Assembly (NCBI GenBank): GCA_036852015.1
Contig: JAANDG010000036.1
Span: 151,501-215,500 of the forward strand
Source of the DNA: Pelodera strongyloides
Taxonomy: Eukaryota > Nematoda > Chromadorea > Rhabditida > Rhabditidae
Length of the DNA stretch: 64,000 nucleotides
Reading direction: 5' to 3'
Program-made: the position numbers and the translations under genes
The notes under the pieces: model-generated
What the model was told of the DNA's origin: nothing
Database searches by the model: none
The model's input: only the letters and a program-made list of their open reading frames with translations
In this document: positions 1 through 11,200 of the stretch, piece by piece
Position numbering within the stretch: the stretch's first letter is position 1
Layout of the letters: the number at the start of each line of letters is the position of its first letter

Positions 1-1
1 C

Positions 2-154
2 TTGGAAGACGTTGTATATGCTTCTCAGCTTCGTCTTATTATAGTTTACCGTGCGCACTCGTGTAACAGTAATGGCCGTTATATGATGGGTGCACTTGCA
101 TCTCTTCTCTCAGATGGCAAACCATCAGTACTAATAGGATATATCAATAAACGT
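2..154 (+). pseudogene. LINE endonuclease fragment, left part
   Basis: An open frame reads into the window from the left. Its residues resemble the AP-endonuclease domain of CR1/L2-like non-LTR retrotransposons: a hydrophobic strand ending in VYRAHS, then a run of about 25 residues to VLIGYIN, where intact elements usually have a G-D-F-N catalytic motif. Here the Asp-Phe is Tyr-Ile, so the nuclease is probably dead. The reading continues, after a Penelope-like insertion, at about 1340. Family assignment rests on my recognition of the motif pattern. Confidence 0.6.
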
Positions 155-497
155 TTCTCTCTTCATGGGGACGTCCGTTATGATAAGGTACAGTAGGCAC
201 GTGCCGAGCCTTTAGGACTCCCGAGGTATAGAATAAGACAAGTCTCAATTCTTATCTTTATTCAAAACACCGACGTTTCGGCATAAGCCATTATCAAGGT
301 GTAACCTGCAATTACACAAATAACTAACTATTAACAAAACATACATAAACGACACCAAATTTGCATACACAATAAAACATTTAACTGTCGAACTCATTAA
401 AAAGTGAAACATGAAACATGGATATGAGGCAGATAAAAAAAAAACGTTGACAAGGATGACAAATCGACGCTCACAACTACAAAGTACAGCAACAACA

Positions 498-1019
498 TCA
501 CAATCTAGGCAATTGCAACACCCTTTGCGGGGTCGAGAGAGAGAGAGTGTGAGAGGATGGAGAGATAGGACGAGCAGAGGAAGATGTAGAGCGCTCAAAC
601 TTCTTGTTCAGTGACGGCTGATTCTCCCTAATAGAGATTGCCTCCTGTATCAGAAGTCTTCGGGGATGACTCTCCCGGTGAAGAATAGATACAGAGAAGC
701 TGAATTCACCATCAAAGTCCCGGTGTGATTCAGCAAAGTGAAGATCTAGCATTTTACCCCTAGCTTTGTGCTGAGAAACCCGCTCTTTAAGCGGTTGAGT
801 AGTCTGGCCTATGTAGAATTCCTCGCACAGATTACATGTTATCTTATAGACTACGCACCTCGCAACGCAGTCCCCCAGGGAATTATTAATGCAAATATGA
901 CAAGGTACTGTCTTGGCCCAGCACTTCTTGTCATAGAACCTGTTTTTGACTAACAACTCTCTGAGAGTTGGCGGAGGTTTTTCCGCTACAGTGAGACCTA
1001 AACTAGGGTGTTTTCTCAC
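498..1019 (-). pseudogene. GIY-YIG endonuclease domain of a Penelope-like element
   Basis: The frame encodes about 173 residues. Visible features are a zinc-like Cys cluster around residues 40-70 (CHIC, then CVARC), the nuclease core VVYKITCNLC with YIGQT, the conserved Arg in PLKERVSQH, a Glu in LIQEAISIRE, and the closing Asn in NQPSLNKKFE. These are the standard GIY-YIG catalytic landmarks, in the arrangement typical of the C-terminal nuclease of Penelope-like retroelements, which nicks target DNA for priming. The upstream RT is absent and the tail after about residue 140 runs into the terminal repeat. It is probably a truncated, non-autonomous remnant. Confidence 0.75.
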
Positions 1020-1222
1020 TGTGGCCTAGATTGTGATGTTGTGCTGTACTTTGTAGTTTGTGAGCGTCGATTTGTCATCCTTGTCAACGTTTTATCTGCC
1101 TCATATCCATGTTTCACCTTTTAATGAGTTCGACAGTTAAATGTTTTATTGTGTATGCAAATTTGGTGTCGTTTATGTATGTTTTGTTAATAGTTAGTTA
1201 TTTGTGTAATTGCAGGTTACAC

Positions 1223-1249
1223 CTTGATAATGGCTTATGCCGAAACGTC
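1223..1249 (+). other. Degenerate hammerhead-ribozyme-like motif
   Basis: The string TTGATAATGGCTTATGCC followed by GAAACGTC resembles the conserved core of hammerhead ribozymes found in Penelope-like elements (CTGATGA, a short stem-loop TGGC-TTAT-GCC, then GAAA). The stem-loop and GAAA are intact. The core differs at two conserved positions. An inverted copy lies at 273-299. Activity is unlikely; this is a pattern match only. Confidence 0.45.
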
Positions 1250-1339
1250 GGTGTTTTGAATAAAGATAAGAATTGAGACTTGTCTTATTCTATACCTCGG
1301 GAGTCCTAAAGGCTCGGCACGTGCCTACTGTACCTTATA

Positions 1340-1553
1340 ATAGGATATATTAATGTAAACGTCAACGTTACGAATGGCACCTTTTCAAATAAGTATGGGC
1401 AACAATTTCTTAACTTTGTTGAATCTCTAGACCTCACTTCCCATATTAACCAATTAAGGGAACCAATTAGATTATTTACTAAGTACATCTCCCAGTCTTA
1501 TAACAAAATCAGAAGTATTTCCTCCTTTAGCAGACCATCATTCTATATATAAC
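1340..1553 (+). pseudogene. LINE endonuclease fragment, right part
   Basis: This frame starts with GYIN and runs through GQQFLNFVESLDLTSHINQL to a stop near 1551. That is the order expected just after the GDFN motif in non-LTR endonucleases. It continues the fragment that ends at about 154. The sequence TAATAGGATATAT followed by AAT occurs on both sides of the insertion (about 131-146 and 1340-1355), consistent with a decayed target duplication. No RT domain follows, so the LINE is a relic. Confidence 0.6.
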
Positions 1554-2234
1554 TTTTGCGTGCGTTTTTCCTCAACCTGAGAACCAGCCTAGACTGATCC
1601 GTAATTATAGACATACAGATTGGGCTAACGTGCAAGATAATTTGAAATTTGAATATTGACTGGATTCCTGTAATCCGGACTTTTGAAATTTGAATATTGA
1701 CTGGATTCCTGTAATCCGATTGGAATCCGAATTGCTTTCGAAACAATTTTCGTCTGTTTTTACCCATGATAACGGAAAGTTTCCTACAATAATTGAAACA
1801 AATAGGAGATTTCAACACATTGTTTAATGAGAACTCTTTTGTTTATTCATTAATATTAAACAATTAAGCCGTGCTGAATTGAGGTTGAATTAAACGCATG
1901 GTTATCTGCCCTGCTTCATTTGGTTCTTCAAGAGTGAATGACGAACACAGACTATGAAAATAGTGTCAGTGGTAAAGTACCAGTATGTTAGAAAAAAAAA
2001 CTCACAACACCAAATGATGTCAATAAGGCGATGACCAGACTGCAACCCCACATGTGCATTTTGAAAACCACTCTTTCTTTTGAAAGATGTCGCGAAAAAT
2101 CCAATTTACCCAAGACAACAGTTTCCAGGCGATAAATTGCAGGAAAAATATATTTTACGGCAACGCTAATACTGTCGTAGTAACGCTGACTAAAGTCGAA
2201 ACTGAAGCGTTTTCCTACTTTTTCGAACAGAACC
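1554..2234. other. Intergenic region upstream of CTL1
   Basis: AT-rich sequence between the LINE relic and CTL1. Apart from the 43-bp duplication I see no repeat or gene. The palindromic motif shared by the - strand CTL genes was not found here. Confidence 0.5.
1638..1719. repeat. Direct duplication, unit about 43 bp
   Basis: The block beginning TTGAAATTTGAATATTGACT occurs twice in direct succession, joined by a few bases. Both copies end CCTGTAATCCG. No coding content is seen. Confidence 0.85.
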
Positions 2235-5200
2235 ATGTTTGCTCTTCTATTCTTCTACTTTGCACCAACCATTTTATGCGAGGTGAATATCGTATAATAT
2301 TTCACAACTGTTAGTATAGCTGATTTAAACTTGATAGGACCTAGTGAATCTACACGAAATTTGCGATGCTTCCGGGAAAAATTCCGATGCGAGAGTATAC
2401 GCTACCTTAAATTATTGAGGATTGAGCCCCTATAAACAAGTATTTTAGTGCGCGATCATTTTACTTTTTAAAAAACATATTAGTTATTCACGAATTCAAA
2501 ATTTAGTATATTTTGGACGGACGCTTATTATCAAGGTAGAACAAGGCATTTTTTTTAGAATTCGTACACTTCTTCTGGAATCACCGCGTTTCAATGGATT
2601 GCTTCCACCAAGGACATGAAAACTGCAACTGAAACAAACGTCATGCAGGAGGATTGCGCAAGACGTTACCTATCTCAATGCAACAATCCGAAAGAAAAAT
2701 TTTGCCACGGGTTTGCATTTGGTTAGTTTTGCGACTAATTATTGATTAGATACAATCATGTTTTTTCCAGCGACATTGCTAGTTGTAAGTACTACTCGCC
2801 ACTAGAAATCAACTTAATAGTTTTGGAAAACACCTGCAATCTTTCAGAAAATCAAAGCTGCGTCATATTTAACGCTTCCGAGGATGCGGCTAAATACACG
2901 GCTTTTTATTCTGTGAGTGATCGTTTATTCTATTTTAATCGTTTATGTCTGCTATTTGATTAACACTTAAATTTTCACGGGGATCTGAATTGTTTTTCGG
3001 TATCAAAGTTTCAAGAAAAAGGCCTACCTTTAGATGAGTAACTACATGAACGCCATTTCAAAAACTAAGGAAGGTTGTCCATGGAGCTATGACTACGAAG
3101 AGGTTCCAGGTAGAGTGGGGTGTGCTATATTTTTCGAAAAAGACCTATTTTGTGTTTTAATCTATTGTATACTACCGCTGTGGTCGGGAAAGAATACTGC
3201 CCATTGCGATTGTTAAAGGAGGAGGCTCACGAGATCTAAGTGTACGATTTCTTTCTTGTTATCGACAGGTGATGGTATCTGCTTCCAATAAACATGCCTT
3301 ATGAAGCAAAAGCTTTTAATTAGAAAGATAAATCAATATAATGCTTAGAATTCTATCAAAATTCCTTACCATAGACTTTGCAATTGTATGTGTCCCGATG
3401 GTATCTGGTGGTCTCAAAATAAGAAAATAAGGGTGCAACAATAGATGGATACCCGCGGGAGACGTACAATAAGAGCCAGATACCCTCGGGACACAAAATC
3501 TACGGTCGAGAATTTTGATATAATCCCAAGCATTATATTGATTTATTGCTTCTAATTAAAAGCTTTTGCTTCGAAAGGCATGCTTATTGGAAGCAAATAC
3601 CATCATCTATCGATAGGAAGAAAGAAACCGTACACTTAGATCTCGTGAGCCTCCTCCTTTAAAGGGTGAGGTCCACCTCAGAAAACAAAAAAGTTATTAT
3701 TTTTATTAGATTCCCCGTGTCTGTATCTACCAGAATAACTAAAACAAATTTGACAGAAAATTATTTCCAACGAAATATGAGCAAAAAATGGTCCAGCTTG
3801 AGTACCTCGGATTACGGTAGCCTGGTATCCTTTTTACATGTTGGTTGAGAAGAAAATTTTTTTTGAAAAATTTTCGAAAAAAATTACAAACAAAAAATTT
3901 GTTCTAAAATAACTACAACGCAATACAAACGACGAAGACGGGATTAATTGTGCTTTGTTTAGCTTGGCAAAAAAAATAAAACGCATGGTTTTTTAAAAAA
4001 AAGCAACAAACGCACAGCCATAATCCCGCCCTTTCATTGTCCCCAAACAACGGTAGCGAGAGCGCGGTTTATCATGCACCACACCCCATCGACGCCTATC
4101 GTAAAGATGGTACTGGAGGGCTATTTTTTGCTCCATATTTCGTTGGAAATAATTTTCTGCCAAATTTGTTTTAGTTATTCTGGTAGATACAGACACGGGG
4201 AATCTAATAAAAATAATAACTTTTTTGTTTTCTGAGGTGGACCTCACCCTTTAAAGGGGTATCACCCAAAAACTCCAGTAAATTGTAGGCTTATACCTTA
4301 ATACCTGCAGAGATCGCTCGACAGACAGTAGTTATAATATAATAACGGTTTATTGGTTAACAATCAATACAAATAAAGAACGTCAACCAAAGGGAACCCT
4401 AGGACCACGCGCTTTACAAAATAACACCAGTTAAACCACCTACTGTAAATAAAAAAATAAAACCCAATAATCACAATAAAAAAGGATTAAATATCATTTT
4501 TATACCAAATAAAGTAACTTTTGTTTGTATGTTATTCTTATATTTAATGGTAAGAAAATTTTATTTCAAAAGAAAAAAATTGAATATCAATTCGGAGAAT
4601 TATTATGTAGGGTTAGTTTCACCTAACTCATGAGCAGGAACTAAAGCTGCATCGAAAAATATTCAAAAAAACGCGAAAGTTGTTGGTAACACTCACTATG
4701 TATTGGTGACCTATTATGTATGCACAGTTCCACCAGGTATCGTCAACGATTTCACAGAATACAGTCTGTCGATATTTTACTAAAGGAACAATATTTATTG
4801 TTTTTGTACTTCTCAACGGCCATGCCAGTAACACTTTCCGATCCCTGCTGTATTTTTGCCAGGGGAGATTTTTGACAAACAATTAAATTAAAAATACAAT
4901 GTTACAAACTAATTGTAAGCATCGGAAATGGATCAGGGTCCTGCACAGAGAACGAAACGGAGAAGGAACGCCAGGAGATCGGTTCCTCGACCAGACTACA
5001 GGGAACCGGAGACGGATGATGAACAACAGCTGACCGTCCACTCGGTACATGGTCAAACAAAACACAGAATCAATCGGTTGACAGGAGAATCGGTGCCGGA
5101 CCACGCATCTTCCCCGCGCTCCAACTCATCTTCCCCGTGCTCCAACTCACTGTCGTGGCGCACGACTACGCTGCTGATTTGCATGCTTGTTGGGATGATC

Positions 5201-8200
5201 GGCAGTGCTCGAGCAGAGCGGTCGAGTTCAAGTCTATGCCACATCCAATGTGCACCAGGAGGACTTCAACTGCAATGCAATTCAACTGACCACACGGAGG
5301 TCGAGATCTGCGCTGAGGGATGGTGCTCACGTTTATGGATCACATCCATGACAACAATTGGAATGCCACCAGCTATCGTCAGCAGGAACTACAGTGCTTC
5401 GGTAAAATTTCGAGTTCCAAACGAGAAGGTCGACTACGAAGAACTCGTTTGTCCAGCAGTCACCAACTTCTGCGATGCAATCAGCTGTACGTGGTGCCTA
5501 GACAACATTGCCAATGCAGACTGCCACCCACGATCGGTGACCGTAATCCTGATTGCAAGCATCTACCTGACGATCGCCGCAACCTATCTTGTCTGTACGA
5601 CTCGTTGCTCCGTCGGAGTCTGCTTGCTCACACTCTTGAAGTTGTTACTCATGCCGACGTACATCGCGTTCCACTGCTTCAAGATGACCTGGAGGAAGTT
5701 GGCCAGAAGACGAACTGATGTGACGAATCGCAGGGTCAGAAGACATTCGGGATACCTACTGGTCCCGATAGGGATCCTATGTCTCATTCACGTTGCGCAG
5801 TCACTCCGATGTGATCACGTCCCGAGCTCGCAGTCTGACATCGTACAATGTGACCAAGAACAGCAATGCCTGAAGAAGCACGAGCAGACTTTCTACCTTT
5901 CGCAAATGAATCCCACCGGCTGCATCCATGCTCAGCAACGTGACAAGACACTGTTACACGCACGAATCACTTGGAAACCACCTGTGCTTTACTGCGTTCC
6001 TAGTATCGTGACGTACACTCGATCGGTTCACCACTTCATTGCGAGCAGCAAGAGGTGCGCACACACGGGGTCATGCCAACCGGATGTCTGCGCCAACATG
6101 AACACTTCCAGTACAGTGGAAGAATTGGGCCGCTACAATGAATACCCTGGAATCACGCGTTGCACAGAAAGTGCAGGCTTCTTGCAAGGAGGATGCCTTT
6201 GGCCCTCGCCCGGATGCCTATTCTGGAGAGAAACCCTTCTTCCCGACGACGAGAACGTCTACGAGATTCTCAAATGCACCACTTGGACACCGACAGCAAT
6301 GCTCGCACTGGATCTTACGAATCAGAACGGCACCAAGCATTATGAAGTGCCCTTTCTACCCGGCAGACAAAAGAGTATCGACGGACACCGATTTACTTAT
6401 TTATTTATTTATTAAATACACCAAGAGGTGTGCATCCGAGGATGAAAGTTAAAAACGAACATACAAACGGAAACAGATGACTGATTTGATTAGCAATGAG
6501 ATTTGACATTCTGCATTTGGAATATTGTTGCAAAGGAATAAAGCCAGCATTTTTGTTTGAGCAAACCTTGAATCAATCCCTTTAGCAAATAATGTGGTAT
6601 TTCCATGTTACCTTAAAAAATGAGCCACATTCACGAACAATGTTTAGGAAATAAGTAGACATACTACCTTATTGGGACCTAGAAATGAATGTTAAAAACT
6701 AGACAACAGAAAGTTAAACCCTAGCACCGTGAATACCCTCCACCCGCAGGAAACCGAATGCGCTACACTGAAATACCACTGAACCGCAAATGGTTGTTTT
6801 TGAGTGGTTAATCCACTGGGCTTAATTACAAGGTTTTCTAAACTAACCGATAGCTGGGTAACTGGTAACTGTGTAGTTGGCAACTGGGTAATATGCACTG
6901 CGTGTCAATATTGAATACTGCAAATAATCTCTGAGGAAAAAAACGAAAAAGAAACGATACAATTGTCAATAGATTTTAGATATTTTATCCATCGTCCATG
7001 GGCATGTCGTCGATATTTAATTCATCTAGAACAATTTTCATTCTACCGCTGGAAGTTGTATCTGAAGAGAAACAAATTATTGAATATGCTGAAAATTGAA
7101 TTCCCGGAAATTTTCTGTAATGTCAGTGATATCAAGTGAAAAATGATCAAGTCAAGTATCAAGTGATATCAAGTGAAAAATGTAATGTCAGTGATATCAG
7201 TGATTTACGATCACAAGCCTTCAGACGCAGAATGTTCCACTACTTTCCAGCCATTTCGCTACCAACGACGACCAGACGGCCATTCTTCCTGAGGATTTTG
7301 CGCTGCACCTGAGATGTCCATCGGTCCAACACGCAGAAGGAGGAACATGTTCGGCACAACCCCAGTGTGATTGTCACCCTGCAGAAACCAAGATGAATTG
7401 TGTTTGCAACGACAAAAACATCAGTGCAGTATTCTCCGCAATTGACTCGGTCTTGCCAATCCGTCAACCAGGTCTACAAATTGTTCACAAAGAAGGAAAG
7501 ATTCGAGCAGAGACTACAGCGCCGTGGACGCTTCATGTGGAATGGTCATGGGAAATACCAACGACAGTGATGCAAGATGCTGACAAGGACATCTCTTGCC
7601 AAATCACTTTCTCACGACTAGAAGGATGCTACGGATGCACTCACGGAGCGCAAGCTACAGCCAAGTGCTACTCTCCGTCACGAACAATCGCCACTATCGT
7701 TTGCGGACATATTCAGTTGTTCACCGTACCCTGCTCACCAGAAACACCACAGACGGCCCTGGATTTTTTCTTCGATACGGCACGAGTGAACATTGCATGC
7801 GAAAGTTCATGTTCAGCAGAAAAAGATCAACCAATCTTGGAAGGATTGCTCCGTTACTCGGCTCCACCTAATGGTGTTCTGACAGCGGTTTCATGGAATA
7901 GCCAAGAGCAAGCAATTCAACTCCCCGATTTCGGACACATATGGTCAGCAATCTCCGAGTATATCGGGAGCAAGGTGCTTATACTGTTGATACTGTTCAC
8001 ACTCCTCACTGGTTTGGGAGTTCTCGCATTTTTTACATGCCCAGAAATACTCGTCTTCCTCACTTGTCTCAGCAGACAAAGAGCTGAGGTGAAAGTCCAC
8101 CAGCTTTGATCCTTCAACCGATCCCCCAATATGGACAGAATGGAATATCGAAATACTGAAGGAGAAGATCGAAATACTGAATGAGCAGATGACTGAGATC

Positions 8201-11200
8201 GGCAATCGACTGAACGGTATTCAGGCAAATATCATGCAGCGCTGAAAATCCATCGCACATTATTCAGTCGTCTACAATTCTTCCAATGTGTTCTATGTTC
8301 TATGTGATTATATTCCTTTATTTTTTTTCTCATATTATACAATGTGAACTGTCTTCTTGGTCCTGTCTCGTCCATGGTCGGTTAGTTTATTTTTTACATT
8401 TTCCATTTTTTTTTGTTGGGGGATTCCCCTTTTCTTTTTTTGGATCTATTTTTTCCTTTTTTTCTTCTTTCTTCTCCATTTTCCCCCCTTTGGTTTGAGC
8501 AGTCAATTCAGCAACAAGGAACGGCGACGGTTCCACGGGAGCTGCCTGAAGCGACAGAGTTGTCCTTCAGCAACAAGGAACGGCGACGGTTCCACGGGAT
8601 CGTTCTGAAGCGACAGAGGTGTCGTTCAGCAACAAGGAACGGCGACGGTTCCACGGGAGCGTTCTGAAGCGACCGAGATGTCCTTCAGCAACAAGGAACG
8701 GCGACGGTTCCACGGGAGCGTTCTGAAGCGACAGAGATGTCCTTCAGCAACAAGGAACGGCGGCGGTTCCACGGGAAGCGTTCTGAAGCGACCGAGATGT
8801 CCTTCAGCAACAAGGAACGGCGACGGTTCCACGGGAGCTTCTGAAGCGACCGAGATGTCCTTCAGCAACAAGGAACGGCGACGGTTCCACGGGAACGTTC
8901 TGAAGCGACAGAGGTGTCTTTCAGCAACAAGGAACGGCGACGGTTCCACGGGAGCTGCCTGAAGCGACAGAGATGTCCTTCAGCAACAAGGAACGGCGAC
9001 GGTTCCAACGGGAGCTGCCTGAAGCGACCGAGATGTCCTTCAGCAAAAAGGAACGGCGACGGTTCCACGGGAGTGTTCGTGTCCTTCAGCAACAAGGGAC
9101 GGCGACGGTTCCACGGGAGCGTTCTGAAGCGACAGAGAGTCCTTCAGCAACAAGGAACGGCGACGGTTCCACGGGAGCGTTCTGAAGCGACAGAGGTGTC
9201 CTTCAGCGAGGCGGCGGCGGATGTGGAAGGGTCTGCGGCAGCCCACTCCACTGATGACTGCAGCAAGTGAGTAGTGACAGCGTCGGCCAACTACTCAGAC
9301 GAAGAATCCTCGAGTTGAGAAATGGCAGCGTCGACCAAGTTCTCTGACGAATCCTTCCACAGTGAAGTGACAGCGACGGTCAGCTTCAGAAGATCGGAAT
9401 TACGTGCGTCACGTCCTTCAAGCGAATTGCGAACAGTGCCTGCTTCAGACAATTGCTCAAAGCCGCAACGATTGCGGGATCAGACTCAAGAGGACAACAG
9501 CGACCTGTTGACCTTACTACCGAAACAAATTTGGGCGGCGCAAGTTCAAAAGAAACGGTGCACCATATAAATAATGCTTCCGTTGTTTTGCGGTGAATTT
9601 CCTGCCACGCGGGTCTTGGTATTTCAAATAGCTTTATTAAATGCGCTGGATAAATATATTCCCTACGGCCTCAGGCCCAGTACACCCCGGCGTCGGGGGT
9701 GCTTCAGCAACAAGCCCTTGCTCCAAGGGTTATCAGCAACGTCCCCACTGCTGCCAGGGGGAGAATCCTCGTTCGGATGTTCGTCGACCGAAATTGGGAG
9801 TGAATTCTGGGCTATGGCCCTGGGTTAAGTAGCGAAATCTTTAGGCGGGATTAGTATTGCGGTAACCAATAAGCGATAAGGGGCGGAGCTTACATTAATG
9901 CAGAATTTTGCAAAAACATGATAAATGTGTGAATATCACGTGAAGTTCAAAGAACGAATCTTGTGATAATATTACGGAAATTGTTATGTAAACAAATTAA
10001 TATTAATGAAAACATAAATAATGCAAGAATGTGAAACAATAATGACGTAATATAATGAAATATGATAACGACCTTAAAGAATAAGGTTGAATTTAAAGTG
10101 CTAAACAGGAGTTTACGCACACTCCCCGCCGAGAAAAAAAAGAGGACAATGGGGTTGGAAAAAATATAAAATCGCATGAGACAAAATAGCGTGAAACTGG
10201 ACGAAATGTTGAATTAAACAGGAATAGAATCGAATAACTTTCAAGGGCATATTTTGAAAGTAAAGAATTGACTGCTCAAACCAAAGGGGGGAAAATGGAG
10301 AAGAAAGAAGAAAAAAAGGAAAAAATAGATCCAAAAAAAGAAAAGGGGAATCCCCCAACAAAAAAAAATGGAAAATGTAAAAAATAAACTAACCGACCAT
10401 GGACGAGACAGGACCAAGAAGACAGTTCACATTGTATAATATGAGAAAAAAAATAAAGGAATATAATCACATAGAACATAGAACATAATTGGAAGAATTG
10501 TAGACGACTGAATAATGTGCGATGGATTTTCAGCGCTGCATGATATTTGCCTGAATACCGTTCAGTCGATTGCCGATCTCAGTCATCTGCTCATTCAGTA
10601 TTTCGATCTTCTCCTTCAGTATTTCGATATTCCATTCTGTCCATATTGGGGGATCGGTTGAAGGATCAAAGCTGGTGGACTTTCACCTCAGCTCTTTGTC
10701 TGCTGAGACAAGTGAGGAAGACGAGTATTTCTGGGCATGTAAAAAATGCGAGAACTCCCAAACCAGTGAGGAGTGTGAACAGTATCAACAGTATAAGCAC
10801 CTTGCTCCCGATATGCTCGGAGATTGCTGACCATATGTGTCCGAAATCGGGGAGTTGAATTGCTTGCTCTTGGCTATTCCATGAAACCGCTGTCAGAACA
10901 CCATTAGGTGGAGCCGAGTAACGGAGCAATCCTTCCAAGATTGGTTGATCTTTTTCTGCTGAACATGAACTTTCGCATGCAATGTTCACTCGTGCCGTAT
11001 CGAAGAAAAAATCCAGGACCGTCTGTGGTGTTTCTGGTGAGCAGGGTACGGTGAACAACTGAATATGTCCGCAAACGATAGTGGCGATTGTTCGTGACGG
11101 AGAGTAGCACTTGGCTGTAGCTTGCGCTCCGTGAGTGCATCCGTAGCATCCTTCTAGTCGTGAGAAAGTGATTTGGCAAGAGATGTCCTTGTCAGCATCT

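Larger units (their letters stand above)
178..1337 (-). mobile_element. Penelope-like element remnant with inverted terminal repeats
   Basis: Two arms of about 310 bp, 178-510 and 1020-1337, are inverted copies of each other, allowing for small indels. Between them on the minus strand lies a GIY-YIG nuclease reading frame. Penelope-like retroelements join a reverse transcriptase to a GIY-YIG endonuclease and often carry terminal repeats in inverted orientation with 5' truncation. No RT is present here, so this is a 3' fragment. It sits inside a LINE endonuclease fragment. Confidence 0.7.
4919..8509 (+). repeat. Inverted second copy of the retroelement env and 3' region
   Basis: This is the reverse complement of 10265-13042, with near-complete identity, interrupted by an 805-bp insertion at 6397-7201. 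The copy starts just upstream of the env start codon and stops in the 3' UTR just before the PPT and LTR. The two arms are separated by 8510-10264. The arrangement forms a 2.8-kb inverted repeat with a spacer of about 1.75 kb. Confidence 0.9.

Noticed and set aside
2771..2784. Extra 14-bp micro-exon in CTL1 between exons 2 and 3
   Set aside because: Splice-like borders exist, but adding it breaks the phase pattern shared by all paralogs.
3666..4247. Two near-identical proteins starting MRSTSENKKV on opposite strands
   Set aside because: Both arise from the inverted arms of one MITE.
4628..4882. Minus-strand ORF over the left junction
   Set aside because: No domain or paralog similarity. It crosses the CTL1 exon and the insertion boundary, so it is probably chance.
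4928..8109. Free-living or recently integrated phlebovirus
   Set aside because: The glycoprotein gene is fused in frame to BEL pol in the main copy, so it is a retroelement env, not a viral segment.
8357..9270. Several overlapping ORFs on both strands with NKERRRFHG or VEPSPFLVAE repeats
   Set aside because: Artefacts of the 59-bp minisatellite; all frames are equally open and end at array borders.
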